Notes: generated from the sequence alone by a model not told the origin. 64,000 nt of DNA from Benincasa hispida (GCF_009727055.1 NC_052349.1:95367223-95431222); one strand, 5' to 3'. Shown: positions 45,388 through 57,390, counted from the stretch's first letter. A program made the numbers and translations.

Positions 45388-47310
45388 TGACATAAAAAAT
45401 TAATCTTTAAGCATAAGGACAATGATGAATATGAATGAATGAACAAGTCCAAGTCCCCGTTACTAGTTCCCCGGCAATGGCGCCATGAACTTGATGACAT
45501 AAAATTTGTCCATAAACTTGTAACGCATAAAATTTATCTTCTTATTTATTCTTCTTATACTTATTCTTATGTCATACAACGCATGGATGAAATGTGATGA
45601 TGCAATGATATGCAATACTACTTCTAGATGTATGCGTTGTTAATGAAATGCTTGTAGTATGCTATGTGTTGTCACAAGTTTCCTTGCATTGAAACCAAGT
45701 ATAATTCCACTGCAAGTTTCTCGGAGTGATCCGAGGTCGAACACAGGGATTGTTTTAGGTTAATTGTCTTACGTTCATGATATATGCGACCGGGGGTTTT
45801 TCAATTTAATAAAAGTTGTGTTGATATTGGTATTAAAAATTGTGGTAAAGTAAAAATTGCGGTAAAGTAAAATATGCGGTAAAATAAAGTTGCGGTAATA
45901 AAATAAAATGCGATAAAAGTAAACCTAAGCTATGATGATACAAGATATAGGTTACATGATACATGATACGAAGTTTGAGACTGACTGTGAAGATTATACA
46001 AAGAATCGTGTTATGCGGTGGCAAGGCTTTATGTACGAAGCAGAAAGAGAAAAGATAATTAGTACAAACATCGCAAGTTCATTAATTACGTTAAAGATAT
46101 AACTACAGTTCCGCTTTCCCTTGGCATACACCTCTCGGTGATCGGCAATGTTCCCACATCTCTGTGGTGAAACAGGGATGAACGTAATGAATGCAAGGTT
46201 GCTTCCATCTCTGGAAGTACTTCTCGCTTTAGTTAATGCATTCTTCTAACCTTCTCTCGACAGATCAAAATGGCATCTTCACTTCTGCTCTCACAGGTGA
46301 AGATGTCATCTAGCATGCTTTAGCTAAACATATTTATTTCTTTAGCACAGAAATATGAAGATGAAAATGATCATGAAATTTAATTATAGAATTAAGCGTT
46401 TGATACATGGTGTGAATGATTTAGACTAAGAAGATGAGATACAATAGAAACAAATACAGAAGAGTGCCAACATCTTGACATAGATCTGGATGGAGAAATC
46501 GTTTACCAGCGTATGGAGTGAATGGAAGGATGAGCTTCCCTCTCAGGCTTGCTCAACCGGTAGAGTTGATCTAGGTACAAAGCTTCATGGCGGGGATTTG
46601 GAATGATTCGCCCTGAGCCTCACCTCTCAGCCTTTCCTCTTTTCTTCCCAGATCTTTTCTGATCAGCACTCAGATCAACCTCTCTCTCAATATACAAATA
46701 TCAAAATAGCCTCGTATCAAGTATATCTTTCAGTGAATTCTCTGAAGGTATTTATAGATGAATGCTCTGACTCTCTGCCGTGTGGTCCCCACTTTATTGT
46801 TATAGAAATTTCGAAAAGGGTGGAATAAATATTCCTTCTGTTATGCAATCAATCCGTCGAAAATGCACAACGGTTAGTTGTACACGTGTCAAAATCCTCC
46901 GCGATTGCGTTGCTCATTTGCATCTTTTGATCGTGTGCCCGCATGCAGTGTTGTTTTTTATTACCGCATGCAGTCGAAGTTGCATTGATCGCAAAGCTCT
47001 TGATCGATTGTCGCATGTGTCATCATTGCGTTGATCGTCTATTCATTCCTGAATGATTGGCGCAATGCGACGTAGATGTGATAATCTTTTTCTCTTGAGC
47101 CATGAACGCATATGGTGACTTGATATCCTGCAAAACAGACTTGAAATATTCTTTTCTACCATCGCAATGGTGTCAGTGGGTGTATTGATGACAATTTATA
47201 ATTCTTGTATTTCTTAGCTAATTTCCATATAATTGACGCAACTTTCCTCTCTTTTGACCGCAATATCTAAATAAAGAAGTATAAATAACTTGTATTTCTA
47301 CAATTTATCA
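45388..47310 (-). mobile_element. LTR-E element remnant inserted in copia integrase
   Basis: The minus strand starts TGATAAATTGTAGAAATAC at 47310. The LTR ends ..TTTTATGTCA at 45495. A PBS and about 90 bp of leader follow, and a second ..TTTTTTATGTCA at 45388 looks like the very end of a 3' LTR. Flanks are AT-only (45382-45387, 47311-47315), consistent with a 5 bp ATATA/TATAT duplication. Removing it joins CYI to YILNNVP in the integrase. So it is an almost complete internal deletion and not a simple solo LTR. Confidence 0.8.
45469..45485 (-). promoter_or_regulatory. primer binding site, tRNA-Asp type
   Basis: The minus strand reads TGGCGCCATTGCCGGGG, one mismatch from the plant tRNA-Asp 3' end complement. 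It starts 9 bases inside the LTR-E end at 45495. Confidence 0.85.
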
Positions 47311-48485
47311 ATATAGCATGTAGTCTGCACTGCATAACCCCAAAACGAGTCTGGAAGATGAGCATAACTCATCATAGACCAAACCATGTCCAACAAGGTT
47401 TTGTTTCTCCTTTCTGATACACCATTCTGCTGAGGTGTACTAGGGGCCGAGAGTTGGGACGCAATCCCATATTCTATCATATAGTTCTGGAATTGGAGGT
47501 TCATATACTCTCCACCACGATCAAATCGTAGTGTTTTTATCTTCTTACCTAACTGTTTTCAACTTCAGCCTTATACTCCTTGAACTTGTCAAGGGCTTTA
47601 GACTTACGTTTCATTAGGAAGAGATACCCAAACCTTCAATAATCATCTATGAAAGAGATGAAATATTCATACCCACCTCAAGCTCTAACATTCATTGGAC
47701 CACAGAGGTCTGAATGTACAAGCTCCATGGCTTCCTTGGCTCTGTACCCTTTTCCAGTAAAAGGTCGTTTGGTCATCTTGCCTTCGAGGCATGATTCACA
47801 TACTGACAAGGAGTTTTCTTCTAAACACTTTAGAAGTCCACTTTGCACCAAATTCTCAATCCTATTGAGGTTGATGTGACCTAACCTAAGATGCCACAGA
47901 CGGGCGTTTTCCTTTGGAGAAACCTTTGGTCTTTTAGTTGTTGTTGTCGTACTGAACATTTCAGTGTTAAACAAGGCTTTTATGACAAACGGCCTTAGTA
48001 CATATAAGTTATTTTCCATTGAACCATAACCAATCTCCATTCCATTTTTGAAAATAAACACTTTATTCTCAGAAAAGGAGACGATATAGCTTTGTTTAAT
48101 GAGACGAGAAACTGAGATTAAGTTCCTCTTAATATGAGGAACTAAAAAACATTGTCCAGTAACAGATAAACATCTTGTCAACAAATAACTTTCACCCTGC
48201 CTACAGCAACAGCTAAAACAACCTCACCGGTACTGACTCGAAGACTCATCTCTCCCTGTGACAATGTTTGCCAGAACTGAATCCTTGGTAAGAGGAACTG
48301 ACATGATTGGTAGCACCTGAATCGAGGATCTAGGCAGAATCATCATTCTCTACCAGACATGTCTCCAAGACCAATAAATTGTATTTACTGTCTTGTCTCG
48401 TCTTTTGGAGAGTAGTGTGATCGAGGTCGTTTGCGCCACGAAATTCGTTTCAACATGATTCTTTCCACTGTAAATAATCGGTCAT
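47311..48485 (-). pseudogene. element J: copia gag stub, protease, pre-integrase domain and integrase core
   Basis: ATG at 48483-48485 opens TDYLQWKES, then gag is deleted. The protease signature LDSGATNHVSSS appears near 48310. FLVPHIKRNLISVSRLIKQSYIVSF leads to the pre-integrase domain (LWHLRLGHINLNRIEN..LSVCESCLEGKMTKRPF) and DLCGPMNVRA. The core carries FDRGGEYMN-type sequence, QNGVSERRNKTLLDM (third acidic residue in SERRN) and HLPDSFWGYAVQTTCYI at the insertion point. Frameshifts near 47560 and 47680. Confidence 0.88.
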
Positions 48486-48849
48486 TTTAAAAACTTTAAA
48501 AACGGAAATACTAACGAGTTGCTAAAAAGAAAAAACACATTGGAACCTAATGTTAGGTTTTAAGCAAATACCCGTTGTAAAATAAAACAACATCCAATAA
48601 GGTTTTAGCAAAACTAACATGAACCCCGTGTGACATCTAGTTTCGCAATGACGCTTCAGAGGTTTATAACAAAAGCCACCGAAGGGAGGTCAGTTATCCC
48701 TCCTCTGAATTGAGAAGTTCTCCTAGTCATTAATACCAGAACTCTTGCTCCTATAACGACTAGCCATCATTGATATGGCCAAGAGATCATTAACTTACTT
48801 AACAATCTCCCATAAGTGTGACCAGCCATTTTAAGCCCTAGAGGTCCAT
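48486..48849 (-). other. element J: copia leader fragment
   Basis: Matches 11655-11950 in the same orientation and 42,280-42,630 inverted. No gene. It ends where LTR-E starts at 48850. Confidence 0.75.
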
Positions 48850-50228
48850 TGATAACTTGTAGAAATACAAGTTATTTATGCTGTTATATTTAGATATTGC
48901 AGCAAAAAGAGAGGAAAGTTGCGTCGATAGTACAAGAATTGGCTGAGAAATACGAAAATTATGAAATGTCGTAAATGCACCCACTAACACCATTGCGATG
49001 GCGAAATAGAATGTTTTAGTCTCTGTTTTGCAGGAAATAGGTCACCGCATGCGTTAATGGCTCGAAGGCAAAATGTACAACGCATTTACATAGCATGCGC
49101 CAATTGATCAAGAATGAAGAGATGATCAACGCAATGACGGCGCATGTGACGATCGATCATGAGCTTTAGTGATCAACGAATTTCAACCGCATACGGTAAT
49201 AAAAAACAACACTGCATGCGGCGATCGATCGAAGATGTGAAGGGCAACGCATTCGCGGACGATTCTAACAAGTGTATAGTTTTTTGTTGTGCAATTCTGA
49301 CAGATTGATCGTGGAGCAGAGAGGAATTTTCCATTACGCTATGGCAGGAATTACCATAATTTTACAGTCGGGACCACAAATTCAAAGAGCCAAGGTCTTG
49401 TCTATAAATAGCTTCCTCAAATTCGCTGAAAGATATACTGGGAGGGAGGCTGGTCTGAAGAGACTTTATAGAGTAAATCCGGGAGAACTAAGAGACAAGG
49501 CTGAAAAAGTGAGTCTCCAAGTAAGGAATTCTTCCGATTCTTGAAGTTGAAGCTCTGTGCAAAAGGACAATTCTACCGGGAAAGCAAGCCTGAGAGGGAA
49601 GCTTTCCTCTCCACCACATCCATACGCCAGCAAGCACAAGTCTCCGATCGAGATATGTGTCAAGACATTGACACTCTTTCTATATTTGTTTCTATTCTCT
49701 AATTCATCTTCTGTGTTCATCTTTTTTAATCCCTCATTCACAAACATGTATCAGACGCTTAATTTTAGAATTAAATGTTATCAACATCATCATTATCATC
49801 TCTCTGTCTCTTTCCATACATTTATCATCCATTTTCTCCATGATGTGTTCTTAATCCCTGGGGTAAACAGTGAGAATTAAGCGAGTGAGTCAATCTGTGT
49901 CAAGGAATCAATTAAGTTTAGCTAAAGCATGCTCGACGGCATCGAGAGTAGAAGTGAAGATGTTATTCTGCCTATGGGGAGAAGGTTGGAAGAATGCGTT
50001 AACTAAAGCGAGAAGTATTTCCAGAGATGGAAACAACCTTGCGTTCATCACGTTCATCTCTGTTTCACCATAGACGTATGGGAACGCGGCCGATCACTGA
50101 AAGGTGTACGCCAAGGGAAAGTGGAACCTTAGTTGCGTCCTTAACGCGATTGACGAACTTGCGATGTTTTTACTTTTTACTCATTCTCTTTCTGTCTCAT
50201 TCATAAGACTTGCCATCGCATTCATAGA
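48850..50228 (+). repeat. LTR-E, 3'-truncated
   Basis: Starts TGATAACTTGTAGAAATAC; TATA box 49403-49410. It follows 23332-24660 and stops near the 'acttgcc..gcattcat' tract, about 400 bp short of the end. At 50229 the sequence turns into an inverted LTR-E tip. Short frames inside show no domain. Confidence 0.82.
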
Positions 50229-50275
50229 TTACTAGATAAGGTGGCATAAATAACTTGTATTTCTACAAGTTATCA
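50229..50275 (-). repeat. element K 3' LTR-E stub
   Basis: 47 bp; the minus strand starts TGATAACTTGTAGAAATAC and reads to 'ccaccttatctag'. It lies directly after the PPT of element K, so it is the start of its 3' LTR. Confidence 0.82.
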
Positions 50276-50312
50276 CACCCCCAAATTTAGATATATGCTT
50301 GTCCTCAAGCAT
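50276..50312 (-). promoter_or_regulatory. polypurine tract with upstream hairpin (element K)
   Basis: On the minus strand ATGCTTG AGGA CAAGCAT (50295-50312) is followed by CTAAATTTGGGGGTG (50276-50290) and then the LTR start. Confidence 0.87.
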
Positions 50313-51737
50313 ATCTTCTACCAAGGCAATAATGCTCTATTCCTATCCTATATTTCTGCGTTGATTGGTAGCTTCGAATGTTACACTTAGGCACATTACC
50401 TGACATCGCACTTTCCTTCTATCCTTGCTAATTCTTAGCAAGCCTTACTTTATTCTTCTATGTAACAAAATTTTGCTCAAAGACACTTTTCTAGTTTTCA
50501 AATATAATGCTTATCTCTTTCTTATCAAACACAACTTGATGTATCTATATGCGGTGAGCAAACTTTCATCATTTTACTTAGAGACAGTTGGTCATGGTTA
50601 CACTCTTCGTTTGGCTTGTCCCTCATGTGTCCAACTACAGTTGTGTGCCATTCAACTTAACTCATGATTATCAGAGGAGTCTCTTCATTGCTTATTTAAT
50701 CCTTATCATTTTCTTGTTTATAATGTTGTTCTGGAACCCACCCTTGTTTATGGCTTACTCCGCTAACGGTTTGGTTTTGCATTACGAGCCCACCAACTAC
50801 GAGCAGCTCCTTTCACAACTTAACACTTATCAGGTGGATAGTTTTTGAGAAATTTTTTCCCTTGCGCTGACATTGGAGTTTGATAATTTTTTTTTTTTTA
50901 TCTGATATATGAAAATTGAGACAACATTTTTCTAATGACTGCATATCCTGATCTCATCTGCTGAAGACCTCTCCCCCCCAAATTTAAAGATCGGCAAGGG
51001 TTCCTCATTGCAGTTGTTTATAGAATAGACAAACCATAGAGAAACATTTAAAAGAAGGTTTGGAGCAGAACTTTGAAAAGATAAAAAATAAAGTACTGCT
51101 AAACTAAGATTAACTAAGTTTAGTCATATTTATGATACGGAAACGCTTCGAAAGTGTAACACATAATACTCATAGCAACGCAATGAAGATTGTACGAATA
51201 CAAGAGTAAAAAATATAGCAAGAGATTCAAAGGAAGATAAAGAAAGAGCAAAGGCAAAAGTATAGAGTGAATTATGTAACTTTGAATTGAATTAAACTAT
51301 TACAAGTATGCGAATATATTACAAATGATCGCATTATACCAAAAAATTTTATATGCCTATAACAAGAGTCATAGAAATTTGGTTAAGTTCAAAAAAAAAA
51401 AGAATTGAGATAACAATTAAAGATTGGCCGCATTAAAACTTAAAATGGAAGAAAGAATAAAAAACTAAGGTGAGAAGCAGGGGGAATCTGGTGGAGGATA
51501 TTGTGGCGGTGGCAATTCAGAAGCCATCGTCAAACATTAAATGCTGGCCTTAGATGCAAGAGCACCATCGAACATGCAGATAAGCAGTAAGAAAGTTGAA
51601 GTATTCCTTGATTACGCTCTGCTATCCTGTCCGTTGGTGTTGGAAAGATCTACTGTGAATACGCGCTGTATATTGATGATGTTTCTTCCTTGAGGTTGCA
51701 AACACTGCATTAAAACTCATCAATGTCCATTACTACC
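50313..51737 (-). other. element K: distal 3' untranslated region
   Basis: Non-coding, homologous to 60,950-61,700 of element L. It has the CGTAGTTGG-type motif twice (about 50604-50640 and 50740-50803) and a second PPT-like tract (50973-50985) with an AGGA-loop hairpin (50994-51011). The 80-residue plus-strand frames here are chance. Confidence 0.7.
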
Positions 51738-51762
51738 NNNNNNNNNNNNNNNNNNNNNNNNN
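51738..51762. other. assembly gap (25 N)
   Basis: Run of N between the 3' UTR and the extra ORF of element K. Confidence 0.99.
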
Positions 51763-51928
51763 CTTCCAATGCTAACATTAAACACTGAGGGTCAATACTA
51801 GACCCTTGCGGCGCATTTTGCCTACGACGTTGCATTAGGAGGGTTCCCTCTGTTTCTTCTCCTTCATCCATCGCAACCAATTGTGTTGCTTCAGGCTACG
51901 ACTTCTCCATCAACTGCGTCGTTTCCTC

Positions 51929-52834
51929 CTATCCTCCCTTATTGAGGTCGATTCTCCATTCTTCTCTCAGGCGCCTCTTCTCCTTTTGGCGCAATTTTCT
52001 CTCTTCTTTATCTCCTCTCCTCTTTTTCTTGGCCTCTTCATCTTCATCATCATCCTTTTTCTCTTTGTTTCTTCTTGACTTGTGATGATGCGACGACTCC
52101 ACCTTCCCCGCCTTCTGTCCCTTACTCTTCTTCTTCTTCTTATCTTCCTTCTCGCCCTCAGCAACCTTCTTTAATCTAACTTCTACTTCCTTCTCTGCCT
52201 CAGCTGGCAGCCCATCCCCTGCAACCTCCTCCATCGCAATGTCAGGGGTTATTAATGCTATCACCGCTTCTCCGGCCTCTTCAACTACGGTCTCATTTTC
52301 TTCTCTTTCAATGATCGCAATTTTCTCTTCTTCCATTTGTGGAGGCTCATCAAAAATCTGTGCGATAATGGTGGCCTTCGGAGTCTCCGGGACCAGAACA
52401 TCATTCCCTTTTTCTTCTTCAACCACCACTTCTTCCACCACCACTACATCATCCTTTCTTGCTTCATCCACCACAACTGCTGCCTCCTCCTCCGTAGGTA
52501 GAGGCTGTTTTACAACCCCTACCTCGGGCAGTCCACCTCCTTAATTCAGAGTGATTAGGATGTTGCCAAACACCTCCGTATCGTCTTGCCTCTTCCACTC
52601 ACTTTTAGTGGAGACGGACGGTGTTGGCGTGAGCATGCTCTCAGTGCTTCCTCCTCTCTTGAACGCAGGAGGCCTAATGGCCAAAGAATTTCTTTGAGAT
52701 CTTCCGGTGGGTCTGGAGACGGTACGGGCTTGTGCGGCAAGCCTGCGACTGGCAGCCAGGAATGCTACCTCTCGCATGGCTACTTGGTCAGGAACGGAAG
52801 GTGAAGCAGGTTGGTTTGATGTTTGATTGGTCAT
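51929..52834 (-). pseudogene. element K extra ORF: charged, Lys/Glu-rich protein of unknown function
   Basis: About 301 codons from ATG 52832-52834, with one in-frame TAA at 52541-52543. I recognise no family. The N-terminal third is neutral, rich in Ser, Pro and Ala; the middle is acidic (VVVVEEVVVEEEKG); the C-terminus is strongly basic with KKKKKSKGQK and KKKRRGDKEERK runs that would act as nuclear targeting signals. No membrane helix, zinc finger or protease motif. It lies after the place of pol and before the PPT, the slot used for env-like ORFs in Athila elements, but its charge does not fit an envelope. A longer frame open to 53044 starts upstream of the TATA box, so I prefer this start. 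Confidence 0.55.
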
Positions 52835-52955
52835 GGAAACGAACGGGAAGGTCTGGTAAACTTCGAGCTTTTGGGAGAAGAACAGGGTTCTGAAAGCAAA
52901 ATGTTTAGGGTCCCGATTTTTGCTGGTAAAAAAAATCCAAAAATGGGGAAGGGGA

Positions 52956-52963
52956 TATTTATA
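52956..52963 (-). promoter_or_regulatory. TATA box upstream of the element K extra ORF
   Basis: The minus strand reads CCTATAAATATCCCC; TATAAATA lies 122 bp before the ATG at 52834, a good promoter distance for a plant transcript. Confidence 0.55.
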
Positions 52964-53044
52964 GGTTGGGTCGTGGTAGGGCCCAACGCGATTTGTGCGG
53001 TGACTGACCTCAAGCAGCTCAACAGGCGCTTCGTTCCACCTCAC

Positions 53045-53700
53045 GCATTTATGGAATTTTCAGAAAAAAAAAACATCCTTTCGTTTGCTAAGCCATAATT
53101 GCATGGAGATACGAATTGATTAGACTTCTTCCCAAATTACCAGACAAAATTTTCTTTAATATTTTATTGGAATGGACGCATGATAAGTTATAATGCATGT
53201 TGTTCAATAGAGCAACTGTATCTTTACAGAGGACGGGCAACAGCGCATATATCCCCGTAACACACCCCTTAACCAACGCATTTCTGGAGGATACCTTGAC
53301 ATAGTGCATTTGGCTAAGGACGGGCAAAGGACATATACGAGCGCAACACACCCATCAACTCAATACAGTTGATTTAGGTGATCGCAGTGCATTCCTAGTA
53401 GATTTGGGATGCGTCCATTGTCATCTTACTTTCTTGTTGTTAAATGTTCTATTATCGTAACTTATACTTTACACATAGGTATTTTATTTTATTATTATTA
53501 TTTTTTAATCAATTTTTCTTTATGACTCAATCATTCACAATTTAAAGCGCATACACTAACTATAGAAAAACTCAAAGAATTAAAGGCAGGAATGAATTAA
53601 ATGCACAGAAGTAAATGAAGAATTAAATTCGAAGAGTCAAAATTTGAGTTAAATGAATCATTAAAATTTGGTTCAAAAATCAAAGAAGGAATTCAATAAA
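53045..53700 (-). other. element K: proximal 3' untranslated region
   Basis: Bases 53160-53450 match 60,640-60,850 of element L on the opposite strand, including two 'GGGTGTGTT(G/A)CG' units with 'GCCCGTCCT'. The rest is AT-rich. No gene. It follows gag directly, so protease, RT, RNase H and integrase are absent. Confidence 0.7.
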
Positions 53701-54315
53701 GCAGAGTAAACGTAGTATTGAGATATGGACCGAAAATTTTGCGTTGTCTTTGATGATCGCAATCCACATCTCCGCAGGCGGTCAGGCTTGCCTGCTCAAT
53801 GTCTTCATGAACATTGCTCTTTCCCTGTTGATCCTGGGGCTTCAAAATTGTTGGGCAATGTTCCAGGTGTTCGACTTCTCAGCTCAGAAGCCAGCTGGCC
53901 CACTTGGATCTCCAGATTCCTTATAAAGGACACTTGTGCTTGCATGACTGCATCATTCTTGTCCATGTACTGTTTCAGCAGCGCCTCTAACGATCCTCCC
54001 GAGGCATTAGATGATGATGATGGTTGCTGGTTCTGCGGTCTTGATTGCCCCTGGTTGTGGTGAAATGGAGGATTTCATGTGCTGCCCCCCTAATGGTTCA
54101 TTGCCCCCCCTAGGTTGAGATTGCTGCCCCAACCGAAGTTAGGCTAACTCTTCCAGCCTAGGTTGTAGGTGTTGCTAAAGGGGTTGTTCTGGATAGCACA
54201 CACTTGCTGAAGATTCAATGGGAATCCTTCAGCTTCATGAGCCCTTCCACAGTTGATGCAACAAATTACGGCCACTTGAGTCGACGCAGTGGGTTGTGCT
54301 GATTGTGGAGTAATG
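53701..54315 (-). pseudogene. element K: gag C-terminal part, copy 1
   Basis: Gag tail with CINCGRAHEAEGFP, a zinc knuckle whose last Cys is replaced by Phe, then SNTYN-type residues, a Gln/Asn-rich stretch and SLEALLKQYMDKNDAV. It ends at the N at 54316. The same gag segment is given again beyond the N. Confidence 0.75.
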
Positions 54316-54316
54316 N
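54316..54316. other. single-N contig join with repeated flank
   Basis: Bases 53702-54315 and 54317-54776 are two versions of the same gag segment (a few percent different; the second lacks about 150 bp). The N sits exactly between them. Confidence 0.8.
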
Positions 54317-55639
54317 AGAGTAAACGTAGTATTGAGATATGGACCAAAAATTTTGCGTTGTCTTTGATGATCGCAATCCACATCTCCACAGGCGGTCAGG
54401 CTTGCCTGCTCAATGTCTTCACAGACATGCTTTTTCCCTGTTGATCCTGGGGCTTCAAAATTGCTGGGCAGTGTTCCAGGTGTCTGACTTCTCAACTCAG
54501 AGGCCAGCTTGTCCACTTGGATCTCCAGATTCCTTATAGAGGACGCTTATGCTTGCATAACTGCATCATTCTTGTCCATGTACTGTTTCAACAGTGCCTC
54601 TAACGATCCTCCTGAGGCATTAAATGATGATGATGGTTACTGGTTCTGCGGTCTTGATTGCCCCTGGTTGTGGTGAAAGGGAGGATTTCCTCTGTTGCCT
54701 CACTGATGGTTCATTGGCCCCCCTAGGTTGGGATTGCCACCCCAATCGAAGTTAGGATGATTGTGGAGTAATGGCTCCTTAATTAATGACCATTGATTGG
54801 AGGATTGAGGTTACCGTGGCCATCTAGGCGGCCAATGTAGTCATTGTCTCTGAAGGGACAATGGCTGTTTTAGCTTTTCTTCTCTCGGCACCTCGGCCTC
54901 CATATCCATAATCTATCCAGTCATCCATATTCTGCGAGATGCGGTTAAGGATGACTTTGGCCTCCATGTATGTCTTGTCCATAAAACCTCCTGCCGTGGA
55001 GGCATCAGTAACAAACTGCGTTGCTCTGTTCAAGCCATTGTAGAATGTTTCCATCAAGACGTAATCGGGAATCCCGATATGCGGGTAGTTTTTCACCAAC
55101 CTTCTAAATCGCACCCAGGAAGTGCTCAGGGTCTTATTCTCTTTTTGTTCAAAGTTTAGCACATCTTTTCGTCTTCTTGCGTTGACAGCTGGTGGGAAGA
55201 ACTTCTTCATAAACCGTTCAACCAATTGCCCCCATGAAGTGATTTCATTGGGCTCTAGTGAATAAGCCCACTTCTTAGCCTCATCCCTCAAGGTGTAATG
55301 GAACAAATATAACCTAATATTCTCTGGGATCACGCCAGGTAGGGAGAAATTGTTGCACATCTCGACAAAGCAGGTTAGGTGGGCATGCGGGTCTTCACCT
55401 TGTAGACCCCCAAACTGCCCTACATTCTGAATCATTTGTAACATGACCGGCTTGATCTCAAAGCACGCATTCTCCTCGACAGTTGGCCTTGAGATTCCAG
55501 GCAAAAAATCGTATAGGTTGGTTGCCGCATAGTTTCGCATTGGGATATTGCGATCGGATGCCAGGAATACAGAATCCTGAGCTGGTCAAACAGCCCCTTG
55601 ATTCACATCTGGCACTGCATTATCGTAATTATGTGCCAT
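54317..55639 (-). pseudogene. element K: gag, N-terminal and central part
   Basis: ATG at 55637-55639 opens MAHNYDNAVPD; a TGA follows within 25 codons. The main open frame (54824-55540) carries [78 protein letters not shown] and FEQKENKTLSTSWVRFRRLV: the retrotransposon gag core, one domain of about 200 residues. The zinc-knuckle segment is deleted in this copy. At 238 residues this is the longest intact gag frame in the window. Confidence 0.87.
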
Positions 55640-55840
55640 GCTGACTGCCTTTTTTCGCCGATTTCTGTTCTGGCGTATCCTCGCGCGGAAGGTTCGCTCG
55701 ATCTCAGGGTCAGCTACGAATTTCAGTTCAGCACCACGATTCATAAATCGTCAGGCTGCTCTCCACGTTGAACAGTCAGTACAATGAGATCTGTCCTGCA
55801 AAATACCAAAAACCACTCAAACAAGAAACCATTAACCAGT

Positions 55841-55857
55841 CCCCGGCAATGGCGCCA
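55841..55857 (-). promoter_or_regulatory. element K primer binding site, tRNA-Asp type
   Basis: The minus strand reads TGGCGCCATTGCCGGGG. It lies 9 bases inside the LTR-E end at 55867. Confidence 0.85.
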
Positions 55858-55866
55858 TATATTTGT

Positions 55867-57098
55867 TGACTCGTAGGTATGTATGATATTAAATGCTCAA
55901 AATGCTGCCATACTTCTCCTATTTATGCGTCAATTAGGAATATTCATGTAGTATGCTCTGCGTTGTCACAAGTTTCCTTACGATGGAGCCAAGTGTAATT
56001 ACACAACAAGTTTCTCGGTATGATCCAAGGTCGAACACGGGGAAATGGTTTTTGGTTATTGCAGTATGTTCACAGTATATGCGACTAGGTTTCCAATTCT
56101 TTATAAAGGAGTTTGTACAGGTATGTAAATTGCAGTAAAATAAAGGAAAGCAGTAAAGATGCAATAAAACATAAAAACACAATAAACCTAAGCTAGATGT
56201 TACAAGATACAGACTTCATGTACAAGATGCTAAGATTAAGGCTGGCTGTGAAGGTTGTGCAAAGATGTGGGATGTGGTGACAAGTCTTATGAACAAAATG
56301 CAAAGAGAAAGATAAGTATTACAAACAACGCAAGTTCTTAATTGGATTGAAGATAAAAATACTGTTCTGCTCTTCTCTTGGCGTACACCTCTCAGTGATC
56401 GACCGTGTTCCCCATATTTCTGTGGTGAAATAGAGTCTAACGTAATGAACGCATGGTTGCTTCCATGTCTGGAAGTACTACTCGCTTTAGTTAACGCACT
56501 CTTCTGACCCTCTCTCAATAGATCAGAATGACATCTTCACTTCTGCTCTCACAGGTGCTGATGTCGTCTAACATGCTTTAGCTAAACGTATTTTATAACT
56601 TTAATACAAATTAAGTTCTTGGTGATTCGTATTGCTCATCAGGAGATTAAGAAAACCTCATGAAGAAAGTGACTAACGGGTGAATGGAAATAGACAGAAA
56701 ATGGTAGATGGAATCTATCGAAACATTTAATATTTCTACTAAGCATTTGATACATGATTTTTGAATGAAGAGATAAAGAAAATATGGAATACAATGAAAG
56801 AGAGAAAGAACATATACAAATGAGTGCCAATGTCTTGGCATAGATTCGATGGAGATCTGCTTGCCGGATTAGATGGTTTCGATGGCAGGAAGAGCTTCCC
56901 TCTCAGGCTTGGTCTCCTGCAAAACAGAGTAAAGTTTGGCTTGTCTTCATCTTTTTGGCATTAGTGGGTGTAATCGTAAACATTTATAATTATTGTCATA
57001 CTAGGTTAATTTTCATACAACTGACGCATAATTACTAACTTTTAGCCACAATATATAGATAAGGTGGCATAAATAACTTGTATTTCTACAAGTTATCA
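55867..57098 (-). repeat. element K 5' LTR-E
   Basis: Starts TGATAACTTGTAGAAATAC at 57098 and ends ..GAGTCA. At about 1.23 kb it is shorter than other LTR-E copies, so a few hundred bases are deleted. The U5 block 'tcgaacacgggg' lies near 56031. Confidence 0.83.
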
Positions 57099-57390
57099 CT
57101 GTCATTGCGTTGATCATCTCTTCATTATTGATTGACGGGCGCAAGGCGACGTAGATGCGTTGTTCATTTTATCTTTGAGCCATGAACGCATGCGATGACT
57201 TGATTTCCTACAAAACAGACTTGAAATATTCTTTTCTACCATCGCAATGGCGTCAGTGGGTGTATTGACGACAATTTATAATTCTCGCATTTCTTAGCCA
57301 ATTTCCATACTATCGATGCAACTCTTCTTCCTTTTGGCCGCAATAACTAAATAAAACAGTATAAATAACTTGTATTTTTACAAGTTATCA
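57099..57390 (-). repeat. LTR-E 5' part, host of element K
   Basis: The minus strand starts TGATAACTTGTAAAAATAC at 57390 and follows LTR-E for 292 bp until element K begins at 57098. Element K therefore landed inside an older LTR-E. Confidence 0.78.

Noticed and set aside
50425..50848. Hydrophobic plus-strand frames that look like membrane proteins
   Set aside because: They lie antisense in the element K 3' UTR; T-rich DNA gives Phe/Leu-rich chance frames.
52239..52544. Ser/Thr-rich 101-residue plus-strand frame
   Set aside because: It is the antisense shadow of the Lys/Glu-rich ORF at 51929-52834.
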